Source: Brugia malayi
Lineage: Eukaryota > Nematoda > Chromadorea > Rhabditida > Onchocercidae
Direction of reading: 5' to 3'
DNA: 64,000 nucleotides
NCBI RefSeq assembly: GCF_000002995.4
Contig: NW_025062477.1
Coordinates: 700,001 to 764,000, forward strand
Shown piece by piece: positions 25,829 through 39,600 of this stretch (position 1 is the stretch's first letter; each line of letters opens with the position of its first letter). A model generated the notes under the pieces. It worked only from the letters and a program-made list of their open reading frames with translations. It was not told the DNA's origin and made no database searches. The position numbers and the translations under genes were made by a program.

Positions 25829-27660
25829 GTTTTCTTGTAGGAATTTTTAAATTTTATTGGTAATTAAAAAAATATATATATATAGCTTTTCATGAATGCA
25901 TCTTATTCCATTGTCAAAAGCCCAGTCATAGTAACAGTTCAATTATAGAACGGATGTTTACTAGCTAACATTTTAAACAAATACTTTTTTTTTTAATTTC
26001 AATGAATTTATTTTATTTTTTTTTTCTTCAAGTCTTAATATTTTTTTTTTTTTTACTGCAGCATTATAGTCCGCTATAAAAGATTTCTGGGAAATTAGCT
26101 GGAAAATAGGAAATTGCTTTCGAATTGAGAATTTCTCCTCTTTTTACCTTATTTACATCTTGGGAAAATTTATTTCAAAACAAATTCTCCTAACTTTTTG
26201 ATTTTTTCTGATTGATCTTTTCTTCTTTTATTTAAGTGATTTGAAGTAATGTTGAAATTTTTAAAAAAAAAAAAAAACGATAAATAAAAATAATCTTTTT
26301 TGAGATTACCGTTTGCATTGTTTTGTCGTTTGTTTCAATCAAGTTTCGTGTAATGATTATTGTTTTCAATTTTTCAAATGTCGTTTAAGTCACTACCCTC
26401 TAACAAATGTTGTAACCAATAAAGTTGTGATTAAGTACGTAAGCTATGGAGTGGTTTAATAATTATGTAATTTTGGGTAATTATTGCTAAACCGGATGCA
26501 ATGAATAAACATGCTATTGAACGAAGCAAAATAACCTGAAAATAAATGATAGATAATTTAGAATAATAATTAAAATTAAGCGTAGGTTCGGATTTACCAA
26601 GTGCGTAAGAAATAAAACATATATTAGCTTGCTATCGGCTGCGATATAATAAAATACTCTTTCGTTGCTTGGTAGCAATGGACAAAAGTTATTTCGTTTT
26701 GATTTTGCTGTCTTTTTCATGTTTGATGTGAAGTTTTAGGTGATTTTTTTTTTTTGAAATAATATAGAAACAGATATTATAAAATATCTCAAAGATTACA
26801 TTTTATAATATGTCAAAGATTATTTCATAAAAAAGAGAAACATTTTATAATATGTCAAAAGTTTTTTTTTCAATATAATCTTTTATAAAAAGAAAAAAAA
26901 AAATATTTCTTAAAAAAATATGATGTGAAAAGGGCATAGTTTTTGAACTAGATCTTTTCATATTTTGGAAATTGTAGGAGATAGTTTCAACAAGTGAGAT
27001 GAAATTTGGTGATATAAGAAATGTTACATTTACAGTTGAGGAGGATAATCGGTGATCGAGTTTCATGCTTCAATAAGGGAAGAGGATCTAGTTGAGCTCA
27101 ATACAGGCTTTTAAGGCTAGTGAGCTTGAGGAAAAAAGAGGGAGCTGAAATAATTTTTCAAAAAAGTTGGCAACAAAATGAAATTTTGTCAATTCATCAG
27201 GACTGCCATTCGCATTAGTTGTCTTATAAAGGTATTCATTTGAATGATTGATAATAATGGTGTTTCCATTTATTTTGCATGACCTTTTATTTACGTGATG
27301 TCATCAGGTAAATTAATATAGTAAAATGATAACGACGAGGTAAATGATTCTCAACATATCGTTTTTTCTTACTTCATACTTTATCATGTCATACTTAAGA
27401 GAAATAATGAATTCTGTGCCAACAACACATACAATCATCACTAAAATAAAACAAAAGAATAAATTCTATACGAACATTTACATTCATCATGAAAATATTA
27501 ATCAGTGGAGATTTATTTGAATGGTTTCATTAATCCAAAGCTATTTTCCTACCTATTAATGAGAGTTAAATTGTTTAATTTCCACTGGCATTAAAACAAT
27601 TCCATTCACGTATGAACAAATTTTATAACACTTCGAAAAATGTATATGCATTCAGCGCTT

Positions 27661-27667
27661 TTTCAGG
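27661..27667 (+). promoter_or_regulatory. Probable trans-splice acceptor of bli-4
   Basis: TTTTTCAG ends one base before the start codon of the convertase gene. In nematodes a strong acceptor this close to the ATG usually marks spliced-leader addition. A cis-spliced 5' untranslated exon upstream would look the same. Confidence 0.5.
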
Positions 27668-30600
27668 ATGTTTTGGCATTTAGCAAGAATATTCGTTTTA
27701 TTCGGTTATTTGCAAAGAGTTTTGGCCATTGAGCATGATTCGATATGTACAGCGGATGGTGCTTGTCCGGAACCAAGTCATACAATCATGAGACTTCGTG
27801 AAAGAAATGACAAAAAAGCTCACTTAATTGCGAAACAACATGGTTTGGAAATTAAAGTAAGTAACTACCGAGATTTTCTAGTGTGTTATTTATCCAAATT
27901 GATATTAATATTTAACAGTAATATGAATTCGAATGTTTGATACAAGAGGAGTCTTCTGAATTTTGGGATATATCCATCTTTTTCTTGTTTTTGCTCCATG
28001 TGAGACCCTATCCATTTCAATAGTATCAAAAAATTGAAAGATCGAATTAATTTTTCAAGGCTCTTAAAATTCAGTCATATTATTGTCCATTAAAGATTCA
28101 GATCATCATTGTCAGTCACTTTATTGACTTTTGGTTTTATATATTGTGCATTATTAAAGTAGAGTTCTTTGGAAAACTAAGTTTTTGAACTTAAATTCAG
28201 AAAATAAATAGAAAATTTTTATTTTAATTTTAGGGTAAGCCATTCTTAGACGGCACATATTACTTTGTTATTCATTCACAAAAGGAACGTTCAAAGCGAC
28301 AAAAACGTGAAATAATCTCAAGATTGCAAGAGCATCCTGATATTCTGTTGATCGAAGAACAAAGGCCGAGGTATTTTAAGTTTTTAATTGATTATTTTTT
28401 GAAAAAAATAAATTTCGTTTATTACTCACAGTTGCAAGAAGACATGGCATAATTTTTTTTTAAGAGATTTAGTTTCCGATTTCTTGTTGAATCTCAATGT
28501 CTAAAATATTCAGGGTAAGGCGAAAACGTGATTTTGTTTATTCGGATACCGTGTATGAACGTGATAGTGGTTTCATCAATGTTGTAAAACGTGCTGAATC
28601 GATAGCTAATGCTGAACAGCGTATTAATTCCATACAACGTGATGTACCTGTTTTGCCATTTCCAGATCCGCTGTATAAGGAGCAGTGGTATCTTGTGCGT
28701 CTTTTTTTGTTTTGTTTTGTTTTAGCATAGATCACTTAATTCCCATTGCTTTCAGGATCTGTGAGACTTTAAAAGATTCTTTTTTACCAAAAAATCTTGT
28801 TAAGTACTCATCAGATTTAGAGAGCGGTTTTTTTTTTTTCTCTTCTTTTCTGAATATCTTTGACGTTTAAAAGAAGATTGAGTCAAGTTGTATGCGAAAA
28901 TCTTTTCATTCTGTGAATTGCACATAGCTAGGAGTTTTGGTAATATTAAAGTTTTTAAATTTATAAAGGATATTTATAGTAAAAATTTTATAGTTTATAA
29001 AGGATATTTATATTAAAAAGTTTCTTTAATCGGAAAAGATATCAAGAGAGATCTAAATGATATTTCTTGCAATTTGCTTAGAATATGATAATTATCCGAA
29101 AAAAATGTTAAAGTACTGTATTGCAGAACAATGGTGCACAGGGAGGTTTTGACATGAATGTGCAGGCTGCATGGTTATTAGGTTATGCTGGTCGTAATGT
29201 ATCTGTTTCAATATTAGATGATGGTATACAGCGAGATCATCCGGATCTGGCAGCAAATTATGATCCATTGGCAAGTACGGATATTAATGGTCATGATGAT
29301 GATCCAACTCCGCAAGATGATGGTGACAATAAGTAAGTTATTCTGAAAAGTTGAATAAAGAAACGAAAAAATGAGAAAATTGACAAACAAATATGCACAG
29401 TACGAGGCAAAATTAAAATGATAAGTAAATCAGTGGAGTAAATGGGTGAGAAGTATCTTTCTAGAGTGAATCAAATAATATAGTGAAATCTTGAGATTTT
29501 GATAAAAAAAATTCAAAGACTTAAAAACGAGATAATAAAATCACATAAAAATGTAATTGTCATATTTATCCAATTAAAATATACATATTACTGGTAACTT
29601 GAAATAAGAGTTATGATTATGCTCATGTGTTGAGTTAATGTATTAATTTTTGTTAACCCATTTTTGAATTATCGGTAAACCGAATTATTTGATTAGCGTA
29701 GAAGTTATCCTGCATCGACACTGCCAGCTGTTCTTCTTTTTTTGAACAACTATAATAAATTGTTCAAATAAGTTTATCAAATTTAAATTCGAACTAAATT
29801 CAGATATTAGGGAGTATGCATAATTACTGATGTGATGAAAATATCTATGAGAACTAATTTGTTCCACTAAGTTGGTATAATCATTCTTATCCTATAGAAT
29901 AATCGTTAATGCTTGCAGGCATGGTACACGTTGTGCAGGTGAAGTTGCATCAATTGCTGGGAATGTATACTGTGGTGTCGGTGTTGCATTTCATGCAAAA
30001 ATCGGAGGTGTACGAATGCTTGATGGTCCTGTGAGCGATAGGTAAATAAATAAATGATAGGATTAATGGATTAAAGTGCAGTTGAAAATAAAATCAAAAT
30101 AAAGCACAATCAATTTTGTTCAGTGCTTAGTACTAGGATATTAAATAACCGTTGCTCATTTGTTGGATTACTTTTAGTTTACTCATTATTATTGAATTAT
30201 CTGTAGATTCATGAATAAATCATGCTTTTTTAAATAAGATTTGATGCAAATTAGATTATTTTAAAATTGGCATATATTTATTTTGGTGAGAAAATGAGGT
30301 CTAAGTTTTCTAATAAATACCTTCAGTTTCTTATCAAAGTAATATTAATGGAATGAAATGTCCGATTGAGTTTATTCAGATTTTCCTTCTGTTTGATAAA
30401 TATGACAAGAATTTCGGAAATTTTTTTGCTGTATTTGCAATTTGATCTTGTATTTTATGAAACCAGGTAATCGCGTATCTTCGGAAATTCACTTGTCAAA
30501 TTAATTTCACTTCAGTGTTGAAGCAGCAAGTCTGTCTCTTAATCGTCATCATATTGATATTTATTCGGCGAGTTGGGGCCCTGAAGATGATGGAAGAACG

Positions 30601-33600
30601 TTTGATGGTCCTGGGCCGTTAACTCGAGAAGCATTTTATCACGGTGTTAGAGTAGGACGTGATGGTAAAGGAAGTATTTTTGTTTGGGCCAGTGGTAATG
30701 GTGGTTCAAGGTAAAAGATTTAAATTCGAATAAAAATATTAAGAACCTTGGAAACAGCTAAATTTGATTTTAAAAGTTTTAATGAATAATTATATATAAA
30801 GATGAAAGTAATAAAAATAATCTGATTGCTAAAAGTATTTCCGGGAGGAGTAAATTTTTATTTTATATTGCAGGCAAGATAGCTGCTCTGCTGATGGTTA
30901 TACGACATCTGTCTATACACTCAGTGTTAGTTCGGCGACAATTGATAATCGCAGTCCATGGTACTTGGAAGAGTGTCCATCAACCATCGCTACAACATAT
31001 AGCAGTGCTAATATGAATCAACCGGCTGTTGTGAGTACTTTAGATTTCAGTGCTTTCATTTCATGATTCTCCTACAAAGTCCATTCTTGGTATGATTATA
31101 AAATAGATTTACTGGATTGTATAAGGTGCATTCTTCCATTACAAGTTCACTACTTCTGCCAGAATTATTTTATTTAGATATTTAGTGCAGCATGTTGCTT
31201 GTTAGTGATATTATATACATTGAGCATAACAGCATTAATTTCTTAAAGATTAATTCTTGAATTTGATGTCTGAAGAACTCAGAAAATTCTTAAAGATTAA
31301 AGAAGTATTAATTTCTGTTAACCTTAAGTTAAGTTTTCAGATAACAGTTGATGTACCACACGGTTGCACTCGTTCACATACGGGTACTAGTGCATCTGCT
31401 CCAATTGCAGCGGGTATTATTGCGTTGGCATTGGAAGCTAAGTAAGTTTTAAATACTCCAATAGATACTTAAATAATCGTCAGTTTTCGGTATGATCGAT
31501 TGAAGCTGAACGACGGAAGAAGTAATAGGTCATTAATTAAGAAATAGCTTGCAGTTAGATAATTTTACAATGTTTTAAAGTATGTTTAGTAATAATTTTG
31601 TTATTGTCAAGCCATTTATTTTATCTAAGCAAGCGTATATTTCTTGAAATTATTAATTCACTTATTTTGAATAACACCGAACATCCTGAAATTCCCTCTT
31701 CAGTTTATCAAATTTTAGTCCAAATTTGACATGGCGCGACATGCAACATATTGTACTGCGGACAGCCAATCCAGTACCACTGTTGAATAATCCAGGCTGG
31801 TCGGTGAATGGGGTTGGACGACGAATTAACAACAAATTTGGTTATGGACTGATGGATGCCGGAGCACTGGTAAAGCTCGCATTGATCTGGAAAACGGTAC
31901 CAGAACAACACATTTGTACATATGACTATAAGCTAGAGAAGCCAAAGTAAGTTGGATAATTCTGTAATTTTAAGATCGCGATATGCAAGTAGTTTGAATA
32001 GTAAACATGAAATGAAGATAATAATACTTGCAAGAGAGATGACGATTTCTAAGAAGTTGGTTGCATTGAAATGGTTGTTTTAATTTGTCTGCAAACTTAG
32101 TGAGCTTCATTCCAATACTTTTTAAAGATGATTATAACTGTAGAAGAGTTCGATTGCAGTGATTTGCAATGACACTGTATGGAAAGAATTAAACTTGTTT
32201 CTTGTAAACGTATAACATTTTTTCTTTTCAGTCCGCGACCAATAACGGGTAGTTTTCAAATGAATTTTTCACTGGAAGTAGGTGGTTGTGAATCTGGTAC
32301 ACCAGTTCTCTATCTCGAGCATGTACAAGTTTTGGCAACATTTCGCTTTGGGAAAAGGGGCGACCTGAAACTCACACTGTTTTCGCCACGTGGTACCTCT
32401 TCTGTATTGCTTCCACCTCGTCCACAGGTTTGCTTTATAAACCTTATGTATTAGGAAAAAATAAAAAATATTTTATTTCTAACAGTTTTTTCTTTATCCC
32501 ACACGTAAAGGTTCAGAAACTGCAGTTTTTTTTTTATTACATGCTAATTATGTTATCAGCTTGAGTTAACATATGATTGATTGCATTTCATGGAGATGAT
32601 TTCCTAATATTTAGTCTATCAACTACTGCTCAGTAATAAATATTTGCTGCAGGATTTCAATTCGAATGGTATCCATAAGTGGCCCTTCTTGTCCGTTCAA
32701 ACATGGGGTGAAGATCCTCGTGGAACGTGGACTTTGATGGTGGAATCTGTTAGCACGAATAGAAATATTGGAGGTTGTTGTTGTCATCATATGTTTTTCA
32801 TCATAAATTGCAAATTTTTTGGACTTTCAGAATTGTTCGTTCAGTAAATTACAGTGTCATGCACGCGTTTTCATTTCTGTACTTTATTTCAAAGTACTTC
32901 TCTGCTATTTTACTTTGTATTGCATCTTATATTTAATTAACATTTGTATATCTTTATTTGCTGACCATTTTTAGGAACGTTCCACGACTGGTCGCTGTTG
33001 TTATATGGTACGGCTGAACCTGCTCAACCAAATGATCCTCGGCATCCCTCAAATCCATCACCCTCTTCAGTCGAATCTCCATTTGATCGAATTACTCAGC
33101 ATATAGCATCACAGGTGCATGGACGCAGTCCTTTTTTTCATTTCTTTGATCATATAATGATTAAAGCATTCTTTACAGCTACGGTAGTCTTTCATTAAAG
33201 CATTCCTTACAGCTAAGTAGTCTTTCAAAAAATAGCCTTACAACTTTTTCCCTATGAATTAATATGGAATCAACTCTTTTTCCATTTTACTAAATTAAGG
33301 AGGTGATGGTAGCTTTTACAAAAGATAGTTGCTTATGCACAGGTGCACAGCGGAGCTTGGTAGCAATAATTCTACGTACGTCTAACACGCCTTTTTGCTT
33401 ATGTGAATTCCAATTAAAACATCCAAATAGGCATTGACATTTCAGAATGATAATTTTTATTGTGCTCGATTATTTTCTTAAAAAATTCGAGAAACTTTTT
33501 TTTTTTTTGAATCATCAGAATTATTTGGTTGTTTGAACTGGATGATTTAATTATTTGTTGTCATAATAGGATGGTATATGATGTAGACGGAATACCACTT

Positions 33601-36600
33601 CTAACAATATTTTTTTTAGTTTTGTTGTTTCAGTTCATGCATTTTTTTTTTTTTTTAAAGCTCTTATTTACTGTAATTTGAGAAATATGCTTAGTGATTG
33701 AAGGAAAGGAAAATAGCTATACAATATGAAAGATAGTCACGAAATCTTATCATCAGTGTTGCCGTCATCGTCATCATCACTCACTATCGTTAGTTCAGGA
33801 AATGATGCAAAAGCAACGTGATTCTAGAGATTGGCAACCTGAAGAGGTGGAGAATAAAAAATCGCTTTTGGCTGTTGCTCCACCAGAATTACGGGTATGA
33901 GACACTATCAGCAATTTCGTGGTTGTTGTGTCATAGACAAAAAGAACTAAAAAAATTGAGAGATTTGCATGCAGCTTTTTGCAAATTCTTTTTTGCAGTT
34001 ACATAATGCATGTAGCTTTTTTTTTTTTTTTTTTTTTTCAATTTTTCACTTTTGAATTATTTTGCTATAAATTTCAGACATCATTTGTCTGGAAATTCCA
34101 CTATCATTTTTGTAAGCTTGACTTGCTTAAATTTCATTTTTGCCAGGATTTTGTTTGTGACACTTATCTCTTAATTTCTAATGAACCTTAAATTCTGGAC
34201 ATTTAACTATAATAATGCGCATGAAATAATATGCATGTGTTTTTTATTTTAATTGTGGTTTCATTCCATTATCTTCATTTTTCGCGAAAATTAACATTTT
34301 TTAATTAGAAGGCATGCTTTTTAATTAAATTTTTACTGTATTTGAAAAGGTAAGTAATATTTAGTTCTGTAATTTGCTAGATTTCATGAATTGCAAGATA
34401 TCAAAGGATAGTTAAGTAGAAGTCAAAGTTGGTTTGCTATTTTTTGCGAATATGTACCGTTTTGCATAATATCAGATATTAATCATTATCCAGCTCTTAT
34501 GCTGTCAAATAAGTTCAGTTCTCTATGCTATAATTTAATAATAATTTCAAATGTTTCTTGAAATTTGGGGTCTGAATTCCAAATCTTTAAACATCTTTCA
34601 ATGTATATAGTTTAAATGTATCACGGATACTATGCAGAAATTTAGTATTATATAAAACCTTTTTATAGCGAACCACTTTACTTATTCTACTTCGGTTTTG
34701 ATGATTTGCTATGCATGAAGCTAGAGTGAGTGTGGCTCGTTACTGTTAATGTTTAGTATGAAATTATTCGAGAGTAGAATTGAATGGTGGTGATACATTC
34801 TGTATAAGTAATTTCTTCCTTCTAGTAATTGAATGACTGAATAATTTGTCTTTCTAGTATTTGTTGCTGTAACATAATTTTATAGTGAACTACTTTTCAA
34901 GAAAAAAAAAGTGTATTAGGTCAAGTTTTCGAGATTATTAAAATAATCTAGCATTGTTGAAATAATTCACTGAATATGTTACTGTTGGTCGCTTATGATA
35001 TTACTGATTCGGTGCTCCGAATTGCATGTTCAATGGAATTTTCCTTCTTGATGCATTACCGCTCGGAATCAGTAGGTTCTATAATGAATAAAAATGGGAT
35101 CTTATGATTTTTTAAACTTTTATATCTTTGCCTTTTTATTTCGTGTGTTAATTATGATCAATGCTACCATTTACATCGTGTGTAATTAATTAATTAATAA
35201 GTTGTTGGTTGAATTAACGGTTTTTCTACAGATCTCACTACCGGTTCTGTTGATGACACTGCAGTTGGCCGTCTTACTGCTTGTTACATTAGCTGCAGTA
35301 TTGGCTTGTCGGCGTGCAATGAAACCTTCTATTACTCCTACTGCTACTTCTATTACTACTATTACACCTTCTACTATCTCTCTTGCTAGTAATATTTCAA
35401 CGACAGCCATTATACCTCCTTCATCTTCATCGATTCCCGTCACCTAAAATTTCTTTTAATTTAAAAATCATTCTTTTAATAGCTCCATTTTCATATCATC
35501 GAGCTGTAAGGCTTACAAACAAATCTTTGCTGCTGCAAGATTCTGTTTGTACTTTTACTTTTCCAACAGTTTTGCTACAAGCAATAATAAGTGATTTACT
35601 CTAAAATTTTTAAATATCTTTACTGCTGGAAATGATGGCTATAAATATTGCCATCTGTTTTGCTAACGCAATCAGCTATTGAAGGATGAGGAGGTAAAAT
35701 TTGTTATATGTTTGTAATATTGAAATTCTGGTTTTTTAGGGATGTCATTGTATCCGACTTTGACATGTATATTCTATACGTGTTCGTTGGTTTCCTGCAT
35801 CGATTTTTTCCTTACATAAAAAGTTTTACTTTTATGTTTAACAAAATAATTGATCTTGGAACTTTTTTTTTTTTTTTTTTTTAATGCGTTTTTGTGTTTT
35901 GTAATGCTCTAATATTTTGAGGATAGCTCAACTATCACCGTTGTTAGTGATCTTTATTGATAGCTGTGGTTTCTTAAAATTTACTTGAAATTGTTTGAAC
36001 TTTTCTAAAATTAATTTTAATTTTTAGATCATTTATAATTTCTGTCCTCTGTTCTCTTTTGTTTTCTGATTGCAGCTTTAAAACTGTCTAACGCCATAAT
36101 GCGAAAAGAGGGCAAGGAAAGCTGAATTTTTAATTCGAATCAATAAATTTCTCGAATTCTTTGTACCAGTTTACCAGAATTACCATTGATTGGACTTTAT
36201 TCGTTTTAATGAGGACAAATCAAAAGATTACTCTTTGAGGGGAGAGTTTTATTCAAATTTAAAATTAAATTTGGATAAAATAAGTAATAACATTGATGTA
36301 TAGCTGCTATCACCTATTTCATCTATTTATAATATATTGCAAAATTTTTCTCCTTGATTTATCATTTCAGTCTTTTTGAAATCTGCTCAATGTCTTAAAT
36401 TTCTCTATTGTTTTTCCATCACTTTCTGGTTATACATATCTAAACTGACCAATTAATTGTGATGACGCGGAGAAACTTTTTTCTTGTTTCATATGTGATT
36501 TCATATATGACTTTTCCTTGTCTTGTATTATAATTCCTTAATCATTTCAGATTTTACTACATCTTCATTTTATTTTCAAACTGATTTATTTTGCTATTTG

Positions 36601-39600
36601 TGCGGCTTAGACTCTTGTTAGAATTCAGAATTATCTAATGTCATATGATCAATTTACTTTATTTCAGGTCTCAATGAGAATTTTAAACTGTTTAAGTGTT
36701 TTCTCAAATTGCAAGAAACGAAATATATTTGCTTGGTTGTACTTTTAGTGACAGGAACGAAACCATAAGTAGTGTGGATTATTAAGTAGAAATTTTGTTA
36801 ATAGTGTAAGCTGCTGAACCTCATCTGTTATCTCATTAGATTAGAATGTACATCTAAGTTCATTTTTTTAATGGATTTAAATTCCACTCAAAGTAACGGA
36901 GCTGAATATGCAGCAAAAAGAAGTTTTTACTGAAAAAAGGTTTCAACTTATTATCAAATAAATGTTGTCCATAATTTGGGTAAGATCTTAGCTTATTATC
37001 GTTAATTTCAGATCATCTAAGCCGAACAATACTTGATAATTTTGACATATATTATTAGAAAATATGCTTAGTTTTATTGAATTTCTTGGTTTTTATGTTT
37101 TTCCATAAATGATTTTTTTCTTTTCAAATGTTATCGTCTTTCCTCAAGTTTTGATATTTGAATTTTTTCATAATTCAATGAATTCCAAATGCTTAACTCT
37201 TTTTGATTTCCCTTTTACTAATTTTTTTTTTTTTTTTTTTAGGAAGAGGAGAACTTTTTTATTTGTATGAATGCAATTCTTCAATGATTTTTTTTTGTAA
37301 CCAAATAAGGAGATTTATCTCATTTTTGGAAAATGTACCTGAATTTCTGGTTTTTTAATTCGAAAATTATATTCACTTTAGTGTTTTTCTATGATTATTT
37401 TTATGTATATTCTTGATATAATGCGGGGCGTAAAAGATTTTGTTTCTCTCATCAATTGATGAAATGAAGCAGATTTGTGAGAGATGAAATCTAATTTTTA
37501 AAAATTCTTCATGTCTATTCTGAACTTTTCAATCATTTGCCTTTGTATATTGTTGTGTTGTGTGTCACTTCACTTTATCAGTTTACTACTGCCATTTTCT
37601 CATAGTTTATTTAATGAATTAAGCATAGCATTCTCTCATTCAAAATAAGTTTTTGAAAAAAAAAGCATATTTTGGTTAAGAAATGTTGATAATAAATGCT
37701 AAAAAATTTAATTAAGACAGATGGTTATTGGTATTCCTCTTCCATTCAACTCTTATTTCTCACTTTTGTGTTCTCTTTTTTTTTCGTAATTATAACATTC
37801 CATTTTCTCTATGCGGTATGTATAACATAGTTAAAATCATAAAAATTTGCGAAACTATGAATTGAAGGATTTTAACAATCTAGGAGAAAGGCTATTTTCT
37901 TTATCATTTCACATAAAATTAGTCGTAAAGTTTTCAAAATTATCCGGAAAGAAAAGTGTGATCGTTATAAATTGCAAATCAAAAACATGAATGAATTAGT
38001 GAATTTTCCTGTAAGCACTTTGTCTTTTTTCGTAATTCATGTAAAATTAATCCCGGTTTTGAAGCCATAATCTGTGTGTGAATTATCCCCAATATATTTT
38101 ATTAATAATCATTTAATAATTTTAATAAGAATTAGCAGCATCATTTAGGTTGTATTTAAGAGCTTATCTGGTGTGTTATGGTAATAATGAGTTAGCTACA
38201 TTAATAGTATTCGAAAGTCTCACCAATATTTGGCAACTACAAATAGGATGAAGAATTGGTGAATGGATTGGAATTGAATTTCGAATTTAAGCAATCTATT
38301 TTCTAACGAGATAAAACGAGGAATTCACTTCAGACCATTGGCTTATAGTTATGTGTATTTGAACTGTTTGGTATGAATTTTGTTGTAGTGTTTAAGTTTT
38401 TGTGCTTAATTTTATAGAAGCATTGGATTTTAATCTTATGTAAAGAATAAAATGGTGAATTTTGAATTGTTTGTGTTATTATAGTGAAAGCATCTGAAAC
38501 CGTTTGCTGTAACCCTGATATACTACGAATGCATCAAAAAATCTTATATTTTGAAAAATATTTAATTTTGATTGAGAATTCCAGCGAATTAGAGAGAAAT
38601 CTAGATCTTTCCACTTCTAGATTTGACAAGTTTTTCGTACTGCTTTTTTTGCAAATATTTTTAAAAATTAAAATTGAATGAAAGTTTTTTTTTTTTTTTT
38701 TTTTACCATAATTACTAGTGGTAGTTGTAGTCGTAGTATGTTATAGGGAAATAACAAGTAGTTGTAGTCTTTCCATTGTTTTTTTCTTATTCTTTTTTTC
38801 ATGTTTTCATTTAAGGTTTTTTTTTTTTTTCGTAGGATTTGTAAACGTCAAATTTTCGGTTGCACATGCTTTTAAAGGAAATTTTATTTTTTGTTAAAAT
38901 TTAAGAAGTAGGAAGAACCCATCATGAGGAAAGCCACTATATGTTGCACATATTCCAAAAATGGATGTATCTTAAAGTAACAATAGACATACACATTATC
39001 GTATTATGCATGAATCATTTTCAAAAACTAATTAATTAATAATTAATAAATTTGGTCTGAGAGAATGAGATTTGAATCTTACAAGTGATATGTTACTATG
39101 ATATTTAAAAAATTAATCGTATAAGAAGAATCAGTGCTTTAGAAATTCTAACATCCGTATTGTTGAACTGTACAAAATAGTAAGTAATTAATAATAGAGA
39201 GAATAAACTAAGAAGATCCGTTAAGTCAATTTTTATATTTTATGATATTCAATTTTAGTTCTTGAAGAAGAATATAAGTTTTGAAAACATATTATTAAAC
39301 ATTTCAGTTATATACTTGTGGCATGATTTTCTACGTACTTCATTTTATCTTGTCGATGTGATATAATTAATTAAATTTACAATTGATTAATTACTTGAAA
39401 TTATGATAGTAAAATAGTTCCACTTTACAGTTATCATTCTAGCATCGTTAATTAGGAAAAAAAAAGTTAGTTAAATGAAATTAGCAATTAATCTAATTTA
39501 TTTTTCGATTTCCTTCTAGAGCACCTGTTTATCACTTTACTGATAATAATGACTAAAAATAACTATAGACTTTTTTTTACACAATACATAATACATTCTA

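Larger units (their letters stand above)
4623..27660. other. 23-kb gene-poor, repeat-rich region
   Basis: No gene was supportable on either strand. The open frames present are 60-130 codons long and consist of T-rich (Phe/Ile/Leu) or microsatellite-encoded sequence, such as Cys/Leu/Val from a GTT repeat, Arg/Glu from GA and Thr/His from CA. None continues through a phase-matched splice junction into recognisable protein. The region holds many A/T runs, GA/CT, CA, AATC and TTTA microsatellites, minisatellites and an inverted-repeat element, each listed separately. Its last few kilobases probably contain the bli-4 promoter and any 5' untranslated exons, but no specific element could be recognised. 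Confidence 0.6.

Noticed and set aside
26845..27066. 73-codon minus-strand frame upstream of bli-4
   Set aside because: Ends in Phe/Ile/Lys from A/T runs and has no splice continuation or family.
33115..33198. Read-through of bli-4 exon 12 into the intron ([11 protein letters not shown]...)
   Set aside because: Open for 27 further codons, but the GTGCAT donor fits the phase of all three downstream choices; retention is not supported by any feature.
36076..36140. Acceptor TTGCAG in the long bli-4 intron
   Set aside because: In phase 0 it gives one codon and then TAA; not a useful exon.
38484..38681. Possible further alternative bli-4 last exon
   Set aside because: In the required phase the acceptor at 38483 leads directly to TGA, so it adds no protein.
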